A program made the translations under genes and the position numbers. From Cupriavidus malaysiensis (lineage in GTDB: Bacteria > Pseudomonadota > Gammaproteobacteria > Burkholderiales > Burkholderiaceae): a stretch of 64,000 nucleotides of DNA. Location of the stretch: positions 372,001 to 436,000 of the forward strand of contig NZ_CP017755.1 of the NCBI RefSeq assembly GCF_001854325.1. The letters are read 5' to 3'. Positions 40,374 through 49,016 of the stretch are shown piece after piece. Every line of letters starts with the position of its first letter. Position 1 is the stretch's first letter. The notes beneath the pieces were generated by a model, which was given only the letters and a program-made list of their open reading frames with translations, made no database searches and was not told where the DNA came from.

Positions 40374-41497
40374 AACTTGTGGCGGATGCCGGCCACCATC
40401 ACCAGCTGTCGGTCGTTGCTGGAAGGGGCAAAGAGATAGATATCCGCCTTGGCGCCTACGGCCTTCTGATAGGTGCCATAGACATAGACATCCGTGCGCT
40501 TGGACAAGAAGTAGTCCAGGCTGAGTTGGGCCATGTGCCAGCGCGGGGTGCTGGAGATGCCGCTGTAGCTGCCGGCAGTGAATACATAGCCTGCGCCCAG
40601 CACCAGGGAGGGCGTCAGATGGTAGGTGCCATTGAGGTCGAAGTTGTGCAGGCGCAGTCCGCTGTTGTCGCGATAGGCGTAGTTGACATAGGTGTACATC
40701 GCGTTGACTCGCGCCGCGCCGAAACCGTAGCCGGCAGCCAGGCCCGCGACCTGCTGCTTGCGCACGCCGATCGCGGGATTGAGCGGACTGCTATGAAACA
40801 GCACGAACGGAGCACCGAAGTAGTCGTCCGTGACCGCTCCACTCGCATTGTTGCCGGCGTTGAGGCCGGGGTTGTCAAGCTGCAGGTAGGCGCCCGCCAA
40901 ACGCAGGGAGCCCCTCTCGTAGATGCCGCCGGCGCTGAACGAGCGGTTGTTGGCCGCACTGGAGACATCGGACAGCGCATAGCTCAACTCGCCCCGGAGG
41001 CCGCCCCAGTCCGGTGTGACGTACTTGATCGCGTTGTTGTGGCGATAGCTGCCGAAAACGTTGTCGTTGTCGCCCACATGTGTCGCGAGGCCGGCCGCCG
41101 CGACCGGGGCGGACATGATGTCGAGGGCATCGTACACCGCGTCGTACTGGCGGCCGAACGTGAGGGTGCCATAGCGCTCGTTGCTGAGGCCGACGAAGGC
41201 CTGCCGCCCGAACAGCCGGCCACCTTGCTGTGACTTGCCGTCGTCGATCGCGAAGCCGCTCTCCAGTGCGAAGACAGCTTTGCTTCCGCCACCCAGGTCT
41301 TCGCTGCCGCGCAGGCCCCATCGATTGTTCTGCAAGGTGCCGGGCACCATCTTGGTTGCAGCCTGGCCGCCCTCGTTGTTGACGTAGGCAACGCCGACGG
41401 ACAGCACGCCATACAGCGTCACGGAAGATTGCGCATGCGCCAGGCCGGGCATGCCAAGGATACCCGCGGCGGAACACACTGCCATTCTGAACTTCAT
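40370..41497 (-). CDS. Gram-negative porin of the aromatic cluster
   Basis: A 375-residue porin. Signal peptide MKFRMAVCSAAGILGMPGLAHAQ, then SSVTLYGVLSVGVAYVNN. Family blocks NRWGLRGSEDLGGGSKAVFALESGF, RLFGRQAFVGLSN and LTFGRQYD are present, and it ends VAGIRHKF. A MarR-like palindrome ACCAATCGTTGGT lies about 88 bases before its start, tying it to the cluster's regulator. It probably admits the aromatic acid substrate through the outer membrane. Confidence 0.92.
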   Translation of the reverse strand: MKFRMAVCSAAGILGMPGLAHAQSSVTLYGVLSVGVAYVNNEGGQAATKMVPGTLQNNRWGLRGSEDLGGGSKAVFALESGFAIDDGKSQQGGRLFGRQAFVGLSNERYGTLTFGRQYDAVYDALDIMSAPVAAAGLATHVGDNDNVFGSYRHNNAIKYVTPDWGGLRGELSYALSDVSSAANNRSFSAGGIYERGSLRLAGAYLQLDNPGLNAGNNASGAVTDDYFGAPFVLFHSSPLNPAIGVRKQQVAGLAAGYGFGAARVNAMYTYVNYAYRDNSGLRLHNFDLNGTYHLTPSLVLGAGYVFTAGSYSGISSTPRWHMAQLSLDYFLSKRTDVYVYGTYQKAVGAKADIYLFAPSSNDRQLVMVAGIRHKF

Positions 41498-41584
41498 CTT
41501 GTCTCCTTTCTCTTCTTGGGGAGGGGAACCGCGACGACCAACGTGTCGTCGTCGCGGTTCGGGAACTGCTATTTGAATGTGCTA

Positions 41585-41597
41585 ACCAATCGTTGGT
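41585..41597. promoter_or_regulatory. MarR-like operator upstream of the porin gene
   Basis: ACCAA-TCG-TTGGT, a 5+5 inverted repeat with the same TCG centre as the site at 31327-31337, about 88 bases upstream of the porin start. Confidence 0.65.
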
Positions 41598-41789
41598 ACA
41601 CGTTTTTTATGGGAAGGATTCGGTACCGAAAGACGGTCCCGATGCATGGCAGACCCCGCGTCATGCAGGCCGGAGTGCTGCCGCCAAGGCATTACCGGTG
41701 CAATCCGCCAGGCTGGCCATGGACGGGAGGTGCCATCTGAACCGCATACATTGCCTCCCGTCGTCCGGTTGTCATTGATCGTAGACGGA

Positions 41790-41801
41790 TGGTTGGTATG
41801 C
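41790..41801. promoter_or_regulatory. Second-type MarR-like site (TGGTTGGTATGC)
   Basis: Identical to the reverse complement of 38127-38138 and near-identical to 31294-31304. It has no obvious gene immediately downstream. Confidence 0.45.
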
Positions 41802-42437
41802 TATTTATATGGAGGGTGGACGCGCATCGGTGATTTCCCTCGGGCGCGCGGATCTGGTGATCGGTTCTCGTTATCGCGATTTCGGCGATGCTGCCCTTTC
41901 CGTCTGCCGGTCCTCCGAGGCGCATGGCCGGGACGCCGGGAGGCCGGGACGGTAGGAGTCGTGCCGCTCGTGATCACCGAGGTCAGGCCGGCGCTGCAGG
42001 CCATCGCGTCGCGCGGCCTGGGGCGGTGCGGCGCTTCGTGGAGGAGGGGGGGAGCCGCCGGGGCGGGGGTGAGGCGGCTTGATCCAGCTTGATGCGGCTT
42101 CGTGGTGAAGCGGGGCCATGCGGCGCAAGATCCGCGGCGCATGGCTTGCCGCCACGCGCTGGTCCAGCGCGATGCCAGCGGCCTGATCGCCCTGCTGCGC
42201 GCGGTCCGGCCGACCGGCATGGCGGGCGCAACGCAGGGGCCCGTCGCGTCTGCCGTGGCTGCAGCGGCTGCCGCCGTGGCGGCGCCGGCGCTGTCGAAAA
42301 CGCGGTGCTTTGCAGTTGTCGTGATCTTGTCGCGCACCCTGCTCGCGTGAGCGAGCGCACTCCCTATGATGGTGACGGACCACCGGCCTGTGCCGGTCCC
42401 CGTTTTCCCTGCCCACCACCACATAGGAGACAACCGC

Positions 42438-42923
42438 ATGAGTACCTTGCTGAGCGACGCCGCCGCCTGCGACGACAATGCCGGCGCCCGCGCCAGGATC
42501 ACCTTGCCCTATCCACGCTTCCAGAGACTCGGCCCCATCCCCTGGATGCCGTGGGTGATGGACGGCGTCGACTACAAGCTGCTGAGCGTGAACGGCCGCA
42601 ACGGCGGCTTCACCTGCCTGCTCAAGGTGAAGCCCGGGGTGGCAGCGCCGATCCACCATCACCTCGGCGCCATCGAAGTGCTGGTGATGGAAGGGGACAT
42701 CTGCTACGACACCGATGACATCGGCCGGCCCGGCGACTACATCTTCGAGCCGGCCGGCGACATCCACCAGCCCCGCACGGCCAACGGCTGCGTGTTGTTC
42801 TGCGTGTTCGACGGCCCGATCGCCGGCCTTGCGGGTGACGGCAGCATCGCCGGCATCGTCGACTACAAGCTGATGCTCGAGATGGCCGAGCGCGACGGGG
42901 TGGCCGCGCACGTGCACCGGTAG
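42438..42923 (+). CDS. 2,4'-dihydroxyacetophenone dioxygenase-like cupin (copy 1)
   Basis: A 161-residue single-domain cupin. Features shared with DAD dioxygenases: PWMPWVMDGVDYKLLSVN, then APIHHHLGAIEVLVMEG with the metal-binding His cluster, and FEPAGDIHQPRT with the distal His. Such Fe(II) enzymes cleave an aliphatic C-C bond next to a carbonyl (dihydroxyacetophenone to 4-hydroxybenzoate and formate), but most homologues are uncharacterised. The ATG at 42438 has TAGGAGA. A paralogue lies 1 kb away on the other strand with an SDR between. Confidence 0.8.
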   Translation: MSTLLSDAAACDDNAGARARITLPYPRFQRLGPIPWMPWVMDGVDYKLLSVNGRNGGFTCLLKVKPGVAAPIHHHLGAIEVLVMEGDICYDTDDIGRPGDYIFEPAGDIHQPRTANGCVLFCVFDGPIAGLAGDGSIAGIVDYKLMLEMAERDGVAAHVHR

Positions 42924-42988
42924 CGCGCTGACCGTCGCGGCCGCCGCGCAGTTCGCGCCGGCGGCCGCGACGATGGCGGCCGGCCCGC

Positions 42989-43750
42989 CTAGGCCGCCGT
43001 CAAGCCTCCGTCGGCCACCAGCGCGTGGCCATGAACCAGCGAGGCGCGCGGCGACATCAGCCATGCCACCGCCTCGCCGATCTCCTCCGGCGTGCCGAAG
43101 CGCCCGATGGGCTGCAGCGTGCCCCAGGTGCTCTCGGTCTCCGGCTGGGCGGCGATCACCATGTCGACCATGCGCGTGCGCACCACGCCGGGACAGACGG
43201 CATTGACCCGGATGCCGCGGCTGCCGTACTCCAGGGCGGCGGTCTTGGTCAGGCCCAGCACCGCGTGCTTGGTGGCGCAATAGACGGACAGGCCGGGCTT
43301 GCCGACCAGGCCGCCCACCGAGGCCGTATTGACGATGGCGCCGCCGCCGCCGGGCAGCATGATCTCGATCTGGCGCTTCATGCCGTACCACACCGCCTTC
43401 AGGTTGACGGCCAGCAAGGCATCGAAGTGCGCCTCGTCGTGCTGCGCGAGCGGCACGCCCGGGCCGGGAATGCCGGCATTGTTGAAGGCGCCGTCGAGGC
43501 GCCCGTAGTGCCGCAGCGCCAGTTCGAGCAGGGCGTCGATCTGCTCCGGCCGCGATACGTCCACGCCCATGGCGACGGCTTCGCCGCCGGCCTGCGCGAT
43601 GCGGTGCGCGGTGTCCTCCGCGGCCGCCGCGTCGATATCGCTGACCACCACGCGCGCGCCTTCGCGCGCCATCGTCTGCGCGGCCGCCGCGCCGATGCCG
43701 GCCCCGGCGCCGGTCACCACCACCACCCGGGATTGCAGTGTTCCTGCCAT
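42989..43750 (-). CDS. Short-chain dehydrogenase/reductase
   Basis: A 253-residue classical SDR. Cofactor loop TGAGAGIGAAAAQ (about 13-25), an Asp in VVVSDIDAAAAED suggesting NAD(H), NNAGI at about 89-93, and the active-site Y-x-x-x-K in SVYCATKHAVLGL with the catalytic Ser in NTASVGG. It is flanked by two related cupin dioxygenases and probably oxidises or reduces a hydroxy-ketone in the same pathway. The start has two overlapping purine-rich ribosome sites that are part of a heptamer tandem repeat, which is unusual. Confidence 0.88.
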   Translation of the reverse strand: MAGTLQSRVVVVTGAGAGIGAAAAQTMAREGARVVVSDIDAAAAEDTAHRIAQAGGEAVAMGVDVSRPEQIDALLELALRHYGRLDGAFNNAGIPGPGVPLAQHDEAHFDALLAVNLKAVWYGMKRQIEIMLPGGGGAIVNTASVGGLVGKPGLSVYCATKHAVLGLTKTAALEYGSRGIRVNAVCPGVVRTRMVDMVIAAQPETESTWGTLQPIGRFGTPEEIGEAVAWLMSPRASLVHGHALVADGGLTAA

Positions 43751-43806
43751 GTCCTGTCTCCTGTCTCCTGTCTTCTGTCTTCTGTCTCTTGTCTCTTGTC
43801 TCTTGT
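43751..43806. repeat. Eight-unit heptamer tandem repeat at the SDR ribosome site
   Basis: Eight consecutive 7-mers on the plus strand: GTCCTGT, CTCCTGT x2, CTTCTGT x2, CTCTTGT x3. On the SDR coding strand they read (ACAGGAG/ACAGAAG/ACAAGAG)n and end directly at the ATG, so the repeat itself supplies the Shine-Dalgarno sequence. Confidence 0.92.
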
Positions 43807-43948
43807 CTGCATGGCTGCCGTCGGGCGCTTGCATGCCTGCTGGTCTGCCGGTTCGCGAAAGCGGCCGTGCGGGCAGCGGTGCCGCCCGCACGGCCAGGCA
43901 AGCGCCAAGCAGCAAGCCGCAAGGGACAAGCGGCGCCAGCGTTCGCCT

Positions 43949-44443
43949 TCAGTGCGCGGACGTCACGCGTACGACATGGCCGGCCGTGCCGTTGGCCTCG
44001 GCCAGGGCCAGCATGGTGCGGCAATCCACCACCGCATTGACCTGTCCCTGCGCATCGCAGCCGCCCAGCGGGCCATGGCTGACCGCGAACATGATGCAGC
44101 CTTGCGGCGAGACGGGTTCATGCACCGCGCCTCCGGCTTCGTAGGTGTAGCAGCCGGCCTGGCCGGGATCGTCGGCGTCGTAGTAGAAGCCGCCTTCCAG
44201 CAGGAAGGCTTCCGCCGACCCCAGGTGCGCGTGCACCGGGGCCTTGGTGCCGGCGTCGACCTTGAGCAGCATGGTGAAGCCACCGCTCAGTTCGTTTACC
44301 GCCAGCAGCTTGAAATAGGTGCCGGCCATCACCCAGGGCGTCCAGGGGATCGCGTCGGCATCGATGAAGTCGCGGCCAAGGCGGGCCGTCAGCTTGACGG
44401 AGGAGGCGGAGGCCGGCTCCGGCACGGGGGGCGAAAGGGTCAA
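43949..44443 (-). CDS. 2,4'-dihydroxyacetophenone dioxygenase-like cupin (copy 2)
   Basis: A 164-residue cupin paralogous to the one at 42438: PWTPWVMAGTYFKLLAVN, APVHAHLGSAEAFLLEG and YEAGGAVHEPVSP align directly, with the metal His residues kept. I place the start at a TTG (44443) because AGGAGA lies before it and no ATG occurs between it and the conserved domain. It precedes the SDR gene on the same strand by about 200 bases. It may form a heterodimer with, or act on a different substrate from, copy 1. Divergent from an AraC regulator. Confidence 0.78.
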   Translation of the reverse strand: MTLSPPVPEPASASSVKLTARLGRDFIDADAIPWTPWVMAGTYFKLLAVNELSGGFTMLLKVDAGTKAPVHAHLGSAEAFLLEGGFYYDADDPGQAGCYTYEAGGAVHEPVSPQGCIMFAVSHGPLGGCDAQGQVNAVVDCRTMLALAEANGTAGHVVRVTSAH

Positions 44444-44546
44444 GGCAATGTCTCCTGGATTGGGATCGTCGTGGCCATCCGCGGGGGATGGCGCGAGCCA
44501 ATCTATCAGCCAGGCGACGCTGGAGAGCGCCGGGGATGAACATCTG

Positions 44547-44662
44547 CGCGATATCGGAACAAGTTGCGATCCTTGCACAGCCGGTGCCTGGCGCGGGACC
44601 GAGCAGGCACCCCGGCGGGCATCCGGACGCTGCCCGCCGGAATGATCGCGATATCCGCACAA
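44547..44662. promoter_or_regulatory. Paired direct repeats in the cupin/AraC divergent region
   Basis: CGCGATATCGGAACAA (44547-44562) and CGCGATATCCGCACAA (44647-44662) match at 14 of 16 positions, in the same orientation and exactly 100 bases apart. They are candidate AraC sites. TAGAAT, a possible -10 box, follows the second copy about 50 bases before the AraC start. Confidence 0.45.
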
Positions 44663-44743
44663 CGCCCTATTTTTTTGCAGGCCCGACTCCCTAGAATGGC
44701 AGCAAAACAAGGCCTGGAGCCAGGAAGACAGGAGACCCCCGCC

Positions 44744-45649
44744 ATGGAAGCAAACAGAACCGCCCTGGAGATCATTGCCCGGGAGACCGGGCGGGGGCCC
44801 GAACGCCTGCTGGCGAGCCATAGCGGCACCATCTTCGGCGCGCGCTGGAACCATCCGCCCTGCGAGGCCAGGCTGCATGGCAACGCGGACCATGTGCTGG
44901 TCTACCACCTCTCCGGCAACACGGATGTCGAGCGCCGCCGGCATGGCCTGGTGACCGGATTCCGCTCGCGCATCGGCGCGCTCACCTTCATGCCGCGTGC
45001 CTCGGATACCGAATGGCGCGTCGGCGGCCCTACCCAGGTCCTGCATCTCTACCTGCCCCACTCGGTGTTCGAAGAGTTCTCCCGCGACACCCTGGAGCAG
45101 GACGCCTGCCCCGAGATCGACGCGTTCTTCGCCGTCACCGACCCCTGGCTCGACGGCTTCTTCCGCATGCTGGCGAGCGAGTCGCCCACCAACGCCACCG
45201 ACGGCATGCGCACCGAATCCCTGGTGCTCGACCAGATCCAGGCGCTGCTGGTCCGGCACCTCGTGCAACGCTACAGCCTGGACGGCCCGGATGCCGGAAG
45301 GCACCGCGGTGCGCACGGCGGCACGCTGCGGCAGAGCGTCATGCGCAAGCTAGCCGAAGTGTTCGCCGAGCGGCTGCACGAAGACATCCGCCTGCAGGAC
45401 CTGGCCCAGGTCGCCTGCATGTCGAAGGACCATTTCCTGCGGATCTTCCACGCCTCGTTCGGCCAGACGCCGCACCGCTACATCACCGCCCTGCGCTTCG
45501 AGCGGGCGCGTACCTTGCTGCGCGATGAACCCGATACGCCCGTGCTGGACATCGCCCGGCGCTGCGGCTTCAAGAACCTGAGCCACTTCTCGGCCGCCTT
45601 CCGGCGCCATGTGGGCATGAGCCCGAGCCGCTTCCGCGACCTGCGCTGA
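44744..45649 (+). CDS. AraC-family regulator
   Basis: A 301-residue regulator. The N-terminal cupin-like sensor (about 20-160, DHVLVYHLSGNTDVERRRHG) is followed by the double HTH: IRLQDLAQVACMSKDHFLRI, then TPVLDIARRCGFKNLSHFSAAFRR and the closing MSPSRFRDLR. Divergent from the second DAD-like cupin gene and close to a repeated candidate operator, so it probably activates the cupin-SDR genes. The inducer is unknown. Confidence 0.87.
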   Translation: MEANRTALEIIARETGRGPERLLASHSGTIFGARWNHPPCEARLHGNADHVLVYHLSGNTDVERRRHGLVTGFRSRIGALTFMPRASDTEWRVGGPTQVLHLYLPHSVFEEFSRDTLEQDACPEIDAFFAVTDPWLDGFFRMLASESPTNATDGMRTESLVLDQIQALLVRHLVQRYSLDGPDAGRHRGAHGGTLRQSVMRKLAEVFAERLHEDIRLQDLAQVACMSKDHFLRIFHASFGQTPHRYITALRFERARTLLRDEPDTPVLDIARRCGFKNLSHFSAAFRRHVGMSPSRFRDLR

Positions 45650-45707
45650 GCGGCAGGCGTGCCGGCGTCGCCTCCGCCGGCCGCGGTCGTGGCGTCCGCT
45701 TCTGCGG

Positions 45708-46400
45708 CTACAGCCAGCGCCAGATGCCAGCGGCCGTGCCGGCCAGCGGGAGATGGGCCCAGGATGCCGCGAGCCAGACCACGAGGCCGCCCAGCAGCGC
45801 GTGCAGGCCGAAGCCGCCGAGCCGCGCGCGGCCGGCCGCGATCGCCGCGAACGGCAGGTAGCTCGTCTTCGATTCCCAGGCGGGCCAGAGATCGGGCTGG
45901 AGCCGTTCCTTCTTGCGGTCCTGCAGGGCCGAGCCGACCAGCGCGAGGAGGATGATGGCCGCCGCCACGATGATGTTCTTGGCCACCGGGAACACCGCGA
46001 TGTGGCACAGCCCCCACAGGGCGAACGACCACATCATCGGGTGGCGCGTCACCGCGAACACGCCGTGCGCCGTCTCCGGGAACGGGCCGGGCCGGCCGCC
46101 GGTGGGAAGCGCCGGATTGCGGATCAGCGAACCCATCAGCAGGACCGCGGCGATCAGCATGAGCACGCTCGCCAGCGCCCAGAGTCCGCTTCCGACCGGC
46201 CATAGCGGTGCCGTCAGGGGCGCGCGCCGGTAGGCCACGATCATCCAGCCGAGCGTCCCGGCGGCCACCAGCGAATAGACGCCCTGGAATCCGGCTTCGC
46301 CGATGGCGCCGACCAGGCTCTTGCGCAGCGGATGGGACAGGAGAAAGTGGCTGCCCACGAAGGCGACTGCCGCCGCCACGACTGCGCTGGTGCTTTCCAT
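45708..46400 (-). CDS. NnrU-family membrane protein
   Basis: A 230-residue inner-membrane protein with about six helices and the NnrU family marks FVGSHFLLSHPLRKSLV, VFAVTRHPMMWSFALWGLCH, and ALVGSALQDRKKERLQPDLW. NnrU-like proteins are linked to denitrification in some bacteria and to carotenoid or isoprenoid (Z-ISO) isomerisation in plants. There are no denitrification genes here. A GAGGAG site precedes the ATG. Convergent with the AraC gene. Confidence 0.85.
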   Translation of the reverse strand: MESTSAVVAAAVAFVGSHFLLSHPLRKSLVGAIGEAGFQGVYSLVAAGTLGWMIVAYRRAPLTAPLWPVGSGLWALASVLMLIAAVLLMGSLIRNPALPTGGRPGPFPETAHGVFAVTRHPMMWSFALWGLCHIAVFPVAKNIIVAAAIILLALVGSALQDRKKERLQPDLWPAWESKTSYLPFAAIAAGRARLGGFGLHALLGGLVVWLAASWAHLPLAGTAAGIWRWL

Positions 46401-46767
46401 CGGCCCGGCTCCTCTATTCCAATCGTCGGTTGACCGTACTGCCCCCGATGCGCGACGCAGGGGGCTTCATCCGGATACGCGGCCTGCGCAGTCCAAGCCG
46501 CCATACGGCGGCCGGGGCTTTGGCCGGCTTCGATATCCAGTACGGAAGATTACTGCCTGCGTGCCGCCAAAGCCAACGGGACGATATCCCGGTGCCTCTT
46601 GTTTTTGCCCCTTATCTGCCGTGACGGGCCAGGCGGAATTCGTCCCGGCGAGGTGCATCCTCCGGATGGCGTTACGGTGCTCCTGGCTGCAATCTTGGCG
46701 GGTTCCCGTCTCGATCGCCAACGCGATCCAGATGCTCCACGTGATCCTGTGGGATGTGCTGCAGGCG
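46401..46767. other. Intergenic region
   Basis: 367 bases between NnrU and the CHRD gene. I see no gene, repeat or clear promoter in it. Confidence 0.5.
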
Positions 46768-47226
46768 TCAAGGTCCCTGCGGCGGCAGCACCTGGCCGCG
46801 GATCTCGCCGGCCGGATGCGCCTTGGTATGCACGTTGATGTACATCTTGCCGGTAAGAAGCTCCTGCGCGTCAGCCGGGGACAGCGTGGCCTGGCCCTGC
46901 AAGGGGCTGGTGAGCGCTGCGTCCTTCCTGGAAATCCAGACTTTCACGTCGGCGTTCTTGCCGGGCGTGGCCGGCCCATGGAAATGCGCCATGGTGGGCT
47001 CGCTGGACAGGTCGCTGAGCGTGATGGTCCAGGTGATGACCCGGGTACCGGGGTCGAAGGTAAGGTTGGCGGAGCCGCTTCCCTTGGTCTGGACAGGAGG
47101 CACCTCCTGCGTCCCGCTGAGCGCCACGGTGAACGAGACCGGGGCCGCTTGCACCAACGCCATCGATCCGGCCAAGGCCAGGCCGGAGAGCTCCACGAGG
47201 GCCCGCCGCCATTGCGAAGCATCCAT
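46768..47226 (-). CDS. CHRD-domain exported protein
   Basis: A 152-residue protein with a signal peptide (to about residue 28, …GSMALVQAAPVSF) and one CHRD domain: FTVALSGTQEVPPVQTKGSG, TMAHFHGPATPGKNADV and MYINVHTKAHPAGEIRGQV. These are the H-x-H-type and NxHT patterns of the family, first seen in chordin. Bacterial CHRD proteins are secreted or periplasmic and have no agreed function. The ATG at 47226 follows AGGAGG. Monocistronic. Confidence 0.88.
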   Translation of the reverse strand: MDASQWRRALVELSGLALAGSMALVQAAPVSFTVALSGTQEVPPVQTKGSGSANLTFDPGTRVITWTITLSDLSSEPTMAHFHGPATPGKNADVKVWISRKDAALTSPLQGQATLSPADAQELLTGKMYINVHTKAHPAGEIRGQVLPPQGP

Positions 47227-47609
47227 TTGATCGCCTCCTGTCCGGTGATGCACTGGCTGCGCGGAGGCTGTCCGTTGTCATGTCATGTCATGGCGGCGGG
47301 CAGGTTCGCTGCCGGGGCTCCAATGCCTGGAAGATTCGCCGGCTGCCCGGCCGCCGGCGCCGATCCGAGAAAAGGATAGGCCGCGCCTGCTATCAAATCC
47401 AGCACGGCCGCTCTGGGGCCGCTCCGGCCACACATCCGCTCTGCGCCTGCACCGGCACATTGCTACCATCGCTCTCCTGCCGGACGGACAGGACGGAGTG
47501 AGAGGACATCCGCCACGACAACGGGGATCGACCACATCGGGCCACCGTTGCCAATCTCGAAGCTTCACAACGCTTTTTTCACCGCGTGGCCGGCCACTTG
47601 CCCACCGCC
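47227..47609. other. Intergenic region
   Basis: 383 bases without a gene. Three tandem TGTCA units occur near 47276-47290. No promoter or terminator could be assigned. Confidence 0.5.
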
Positions 47610-48455
47610 TCATGCTGCGGTCTCATAATGGAGGCCGTACAGCCGTCCGGATCGCTGTATCCGCGCGAAACCCGGCTCGCCCAAGTGCATACCGGCGATC
47701 AAGAGCCCTTCCGAACTGACCACGTCCAGAAGCCGCGATCGGGTGGAGGCCGCCAGGGACGGCTCCTGATCGAATGCAATCGATACGTCTGGCCGTTCAA
47801 TCTGGATGTGAGGGAAATGAACGATATCCCCCCAGACGAGCACACCCTGGTCACGCGATTCGAGGAGATACCCGGTGTGTCCGTCTGTGTGCCCCGGTAG
47901 CGGCATCGCCCTGATACCGGGCAGCACTTCGCCCGCATCGAACGTACGGAGTCGGCCGCTGTAGGCGTCGAACACCTGGCGCGCTATCGCGAAGTTGCCG
48001 CGGGCCCGCTCACTGGCGCGAGCCAGGTTTCCGTCATCCCGCCAGAACTTGATTTCCTGCCGATGCGCGACAAGCTCCGCGTTTGGAAAGGCCATGTGTC
48101 CGGCCGTATCCACCAGCCCGCCGACATGATCGGGGTGGGCGTGAGTGAGCAGGATGGCGTCGATGGTGGCAGGTTCGATGCCGGCAAGCGATAGATTGGC
48201 CTGCAGTCGGCCGCCCCATTGCTTGATCCCGCCAGCCCCGCCGTCGATCAGCACCGTGCGGCCCGCTCCGCGCACCACGTAGCAGTTGATATGCACAGCA
48301 GAGGGTTCCTTCTGTCCTGCATCGCGCTGCATTCTGGACGCCTCGGCGCTGTCGATATTGGAAAGGAAGTCAAGGCTGGCGGTGAGATAGCCGTCGCTGA
48401 TGGCGGTAATCGTGAAGTCACCGGCTTGCTGACTCGGAAAGCAGGATGCGGACAT
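47610..48455 (-). CDS. MBL-fold metallo-hydrolase (quorum-quenching-lactonase-like group)
   Basis: A 281-residue MBL-fold enzyme with both zinc sites: HAHPDH in the T-H-A-H-P-D-H-V loop, the later His in PLPGHTDGHTGY, Asp in LVWGDIVHFPH, and the final His in IAGMHLGEPGF. The pattern resembles AidC/AiiA-like lactonases and related hydrolases, but the substrate is not certain. The start is 18 bases after the tautomerase-like gene, so the genes form an operon that diverges from a LysR regulator. Confidence 0.85.
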   Translation of the reverse strand: MSASCFPSQQAGDFTITAISDGYLTASLDFLSNIDSAEASRMQRDAGQKEPSAVHINCYVVRGAGRTVLIDGGAGGIKQWGGRLQANLSLAGIEPATIDAILLTHAHPDHVGGLVDTAGHMAFPNAELVAHRQEIKFWRDDGNLARASERARGNFAIARQVFDAYSGRLRTFDAGEVLPGIRAMPLPGHTDGHTGYLLESRDQGVLVWGDIVHFPHIQIERPDVSIAFDQEPSLAASTRSRLLDVVSSEGLLIAGMHLGEPGFARIQRSGRLYGLHYETAA

Positions 48456-48473
48456 TGTTCTTCTCGAAGCCTG

Positions 48474-48800
48474 TCAGTTTCTGGCATGAATGCTCGGCGC
48501 GGCATAGCCAAAACAACGGATGCGCGCCGTGAGACCAGTGCGGCGAATGATGGCGTCGTCCAGGGCTTCCATGAATCGGTTCATTACCGTCGGAGTACGA
48601 AACGTTTCAAGGCGATATCGGATTTCCGCGAAGATGGGGTGTCCATGTCCGCTCCGGATATGCACGTAGATGATATGAACGTTCTTGAGCTCGGCTTCAA
48701 GGATATTCGTGCAGAGTTCGATGCAATCGTCGGAAAGCCCGGCAAGGCTCTCGTCAGACGGTGTTTTCTCCGCATCGAGATAGAAAGCAATGTTTGGCAT
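48474..48800 (-). CDS. Small tautomerase-like protein
   Basis: A 108-residue protein beginning MPNIAFYLDAEKTPSDE. A proline directly after the initiator Met is the catalytic residue of the tautomerase (4-oxalocrotonate tautomerase/MIF) superfamily, and the beta-alpha-beta pattern (…LKNVHIIYVHIRSGHGHP…) would fit, but I cannot prove membership by eye. An extended upstream frame exists but is low-complexity. It sits between a putative 31-residue gene and the MBL hydrolase, opposite a LysR gene. Role likely in the same unknown catabolic step. Confidence 0.6.
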   Translation of the reverse strand: MPNIAFYLDAEKTPSDESLAGLSDDCIELCTNILEAELKNVHIIYVHIRSGHGHPIFAEIRYRLETFRTPTVMNRFMEALDDAIIRRTGLTARIRCFGYAAPSIHARN

Positions 48801-48858
48801 CGCAGGCCAGTTTTTCCTGTGCTGTCGAGGGGGGCGTGGGAGCGTGTCAGTCGCTGCC

Positions 48859-48954
48859 TTATCGTGAGGGCGGCAGCCTTTCGCGGCGATAGAAGCCGTT
48901 CCATTCGGCTTCGCTGTCGGGACCGGCAAAGCTATGTTCCATGGTGTCGGGCAT
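48859..48954 (-). CDS. Possible 31-residue small protein
   Basis: MPDTMEHSFAGPDSEAEWNG followed by FYRRERLPPSR. An AAGGA site lies 8 bases before this ATG; a second in-frame ATG at 48993 would give 44 residues. It would be the first gene of the left-reading group ending in the MBL hydrolase, 58 bases before the tautomerase-like gene. No family is recognised and chance is not excluded. Confidence 0.35.
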   Translation of the reverse strand: MPDTMEHSFAGPDSEAEWNGFYRRERLPPSR

Positions 48955-49016
48955 CGGGTTGTCCTTCGTGACGGAAGCCCATCGATCTGCCATGATCGAT
49001 GTTCATTGCAGTGATG

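Larger units (their letters stand above)
41498..42437. other. 940-bp region without a convincing gene
   Basis: Contains the MarR-like sites at 41585-41597 and 41790-41801 and a 12-bp palindrome TTCGGTACCGAA (41619-41630). A 48-codon frame at 41809-41955 follows the second site but has no recognisable homology. The rest shows no protein-like sequence on either strand. Probably eroded DNA between two catabolic clusters. Confidence 0.55.

Noticed and set aside
41809..41955. 48-codon plus-strand frame downstream of the MarR-like site at 41790
   Set aside because: No ribosome site and no recognisable sequence; position after the operator is suggestive only.
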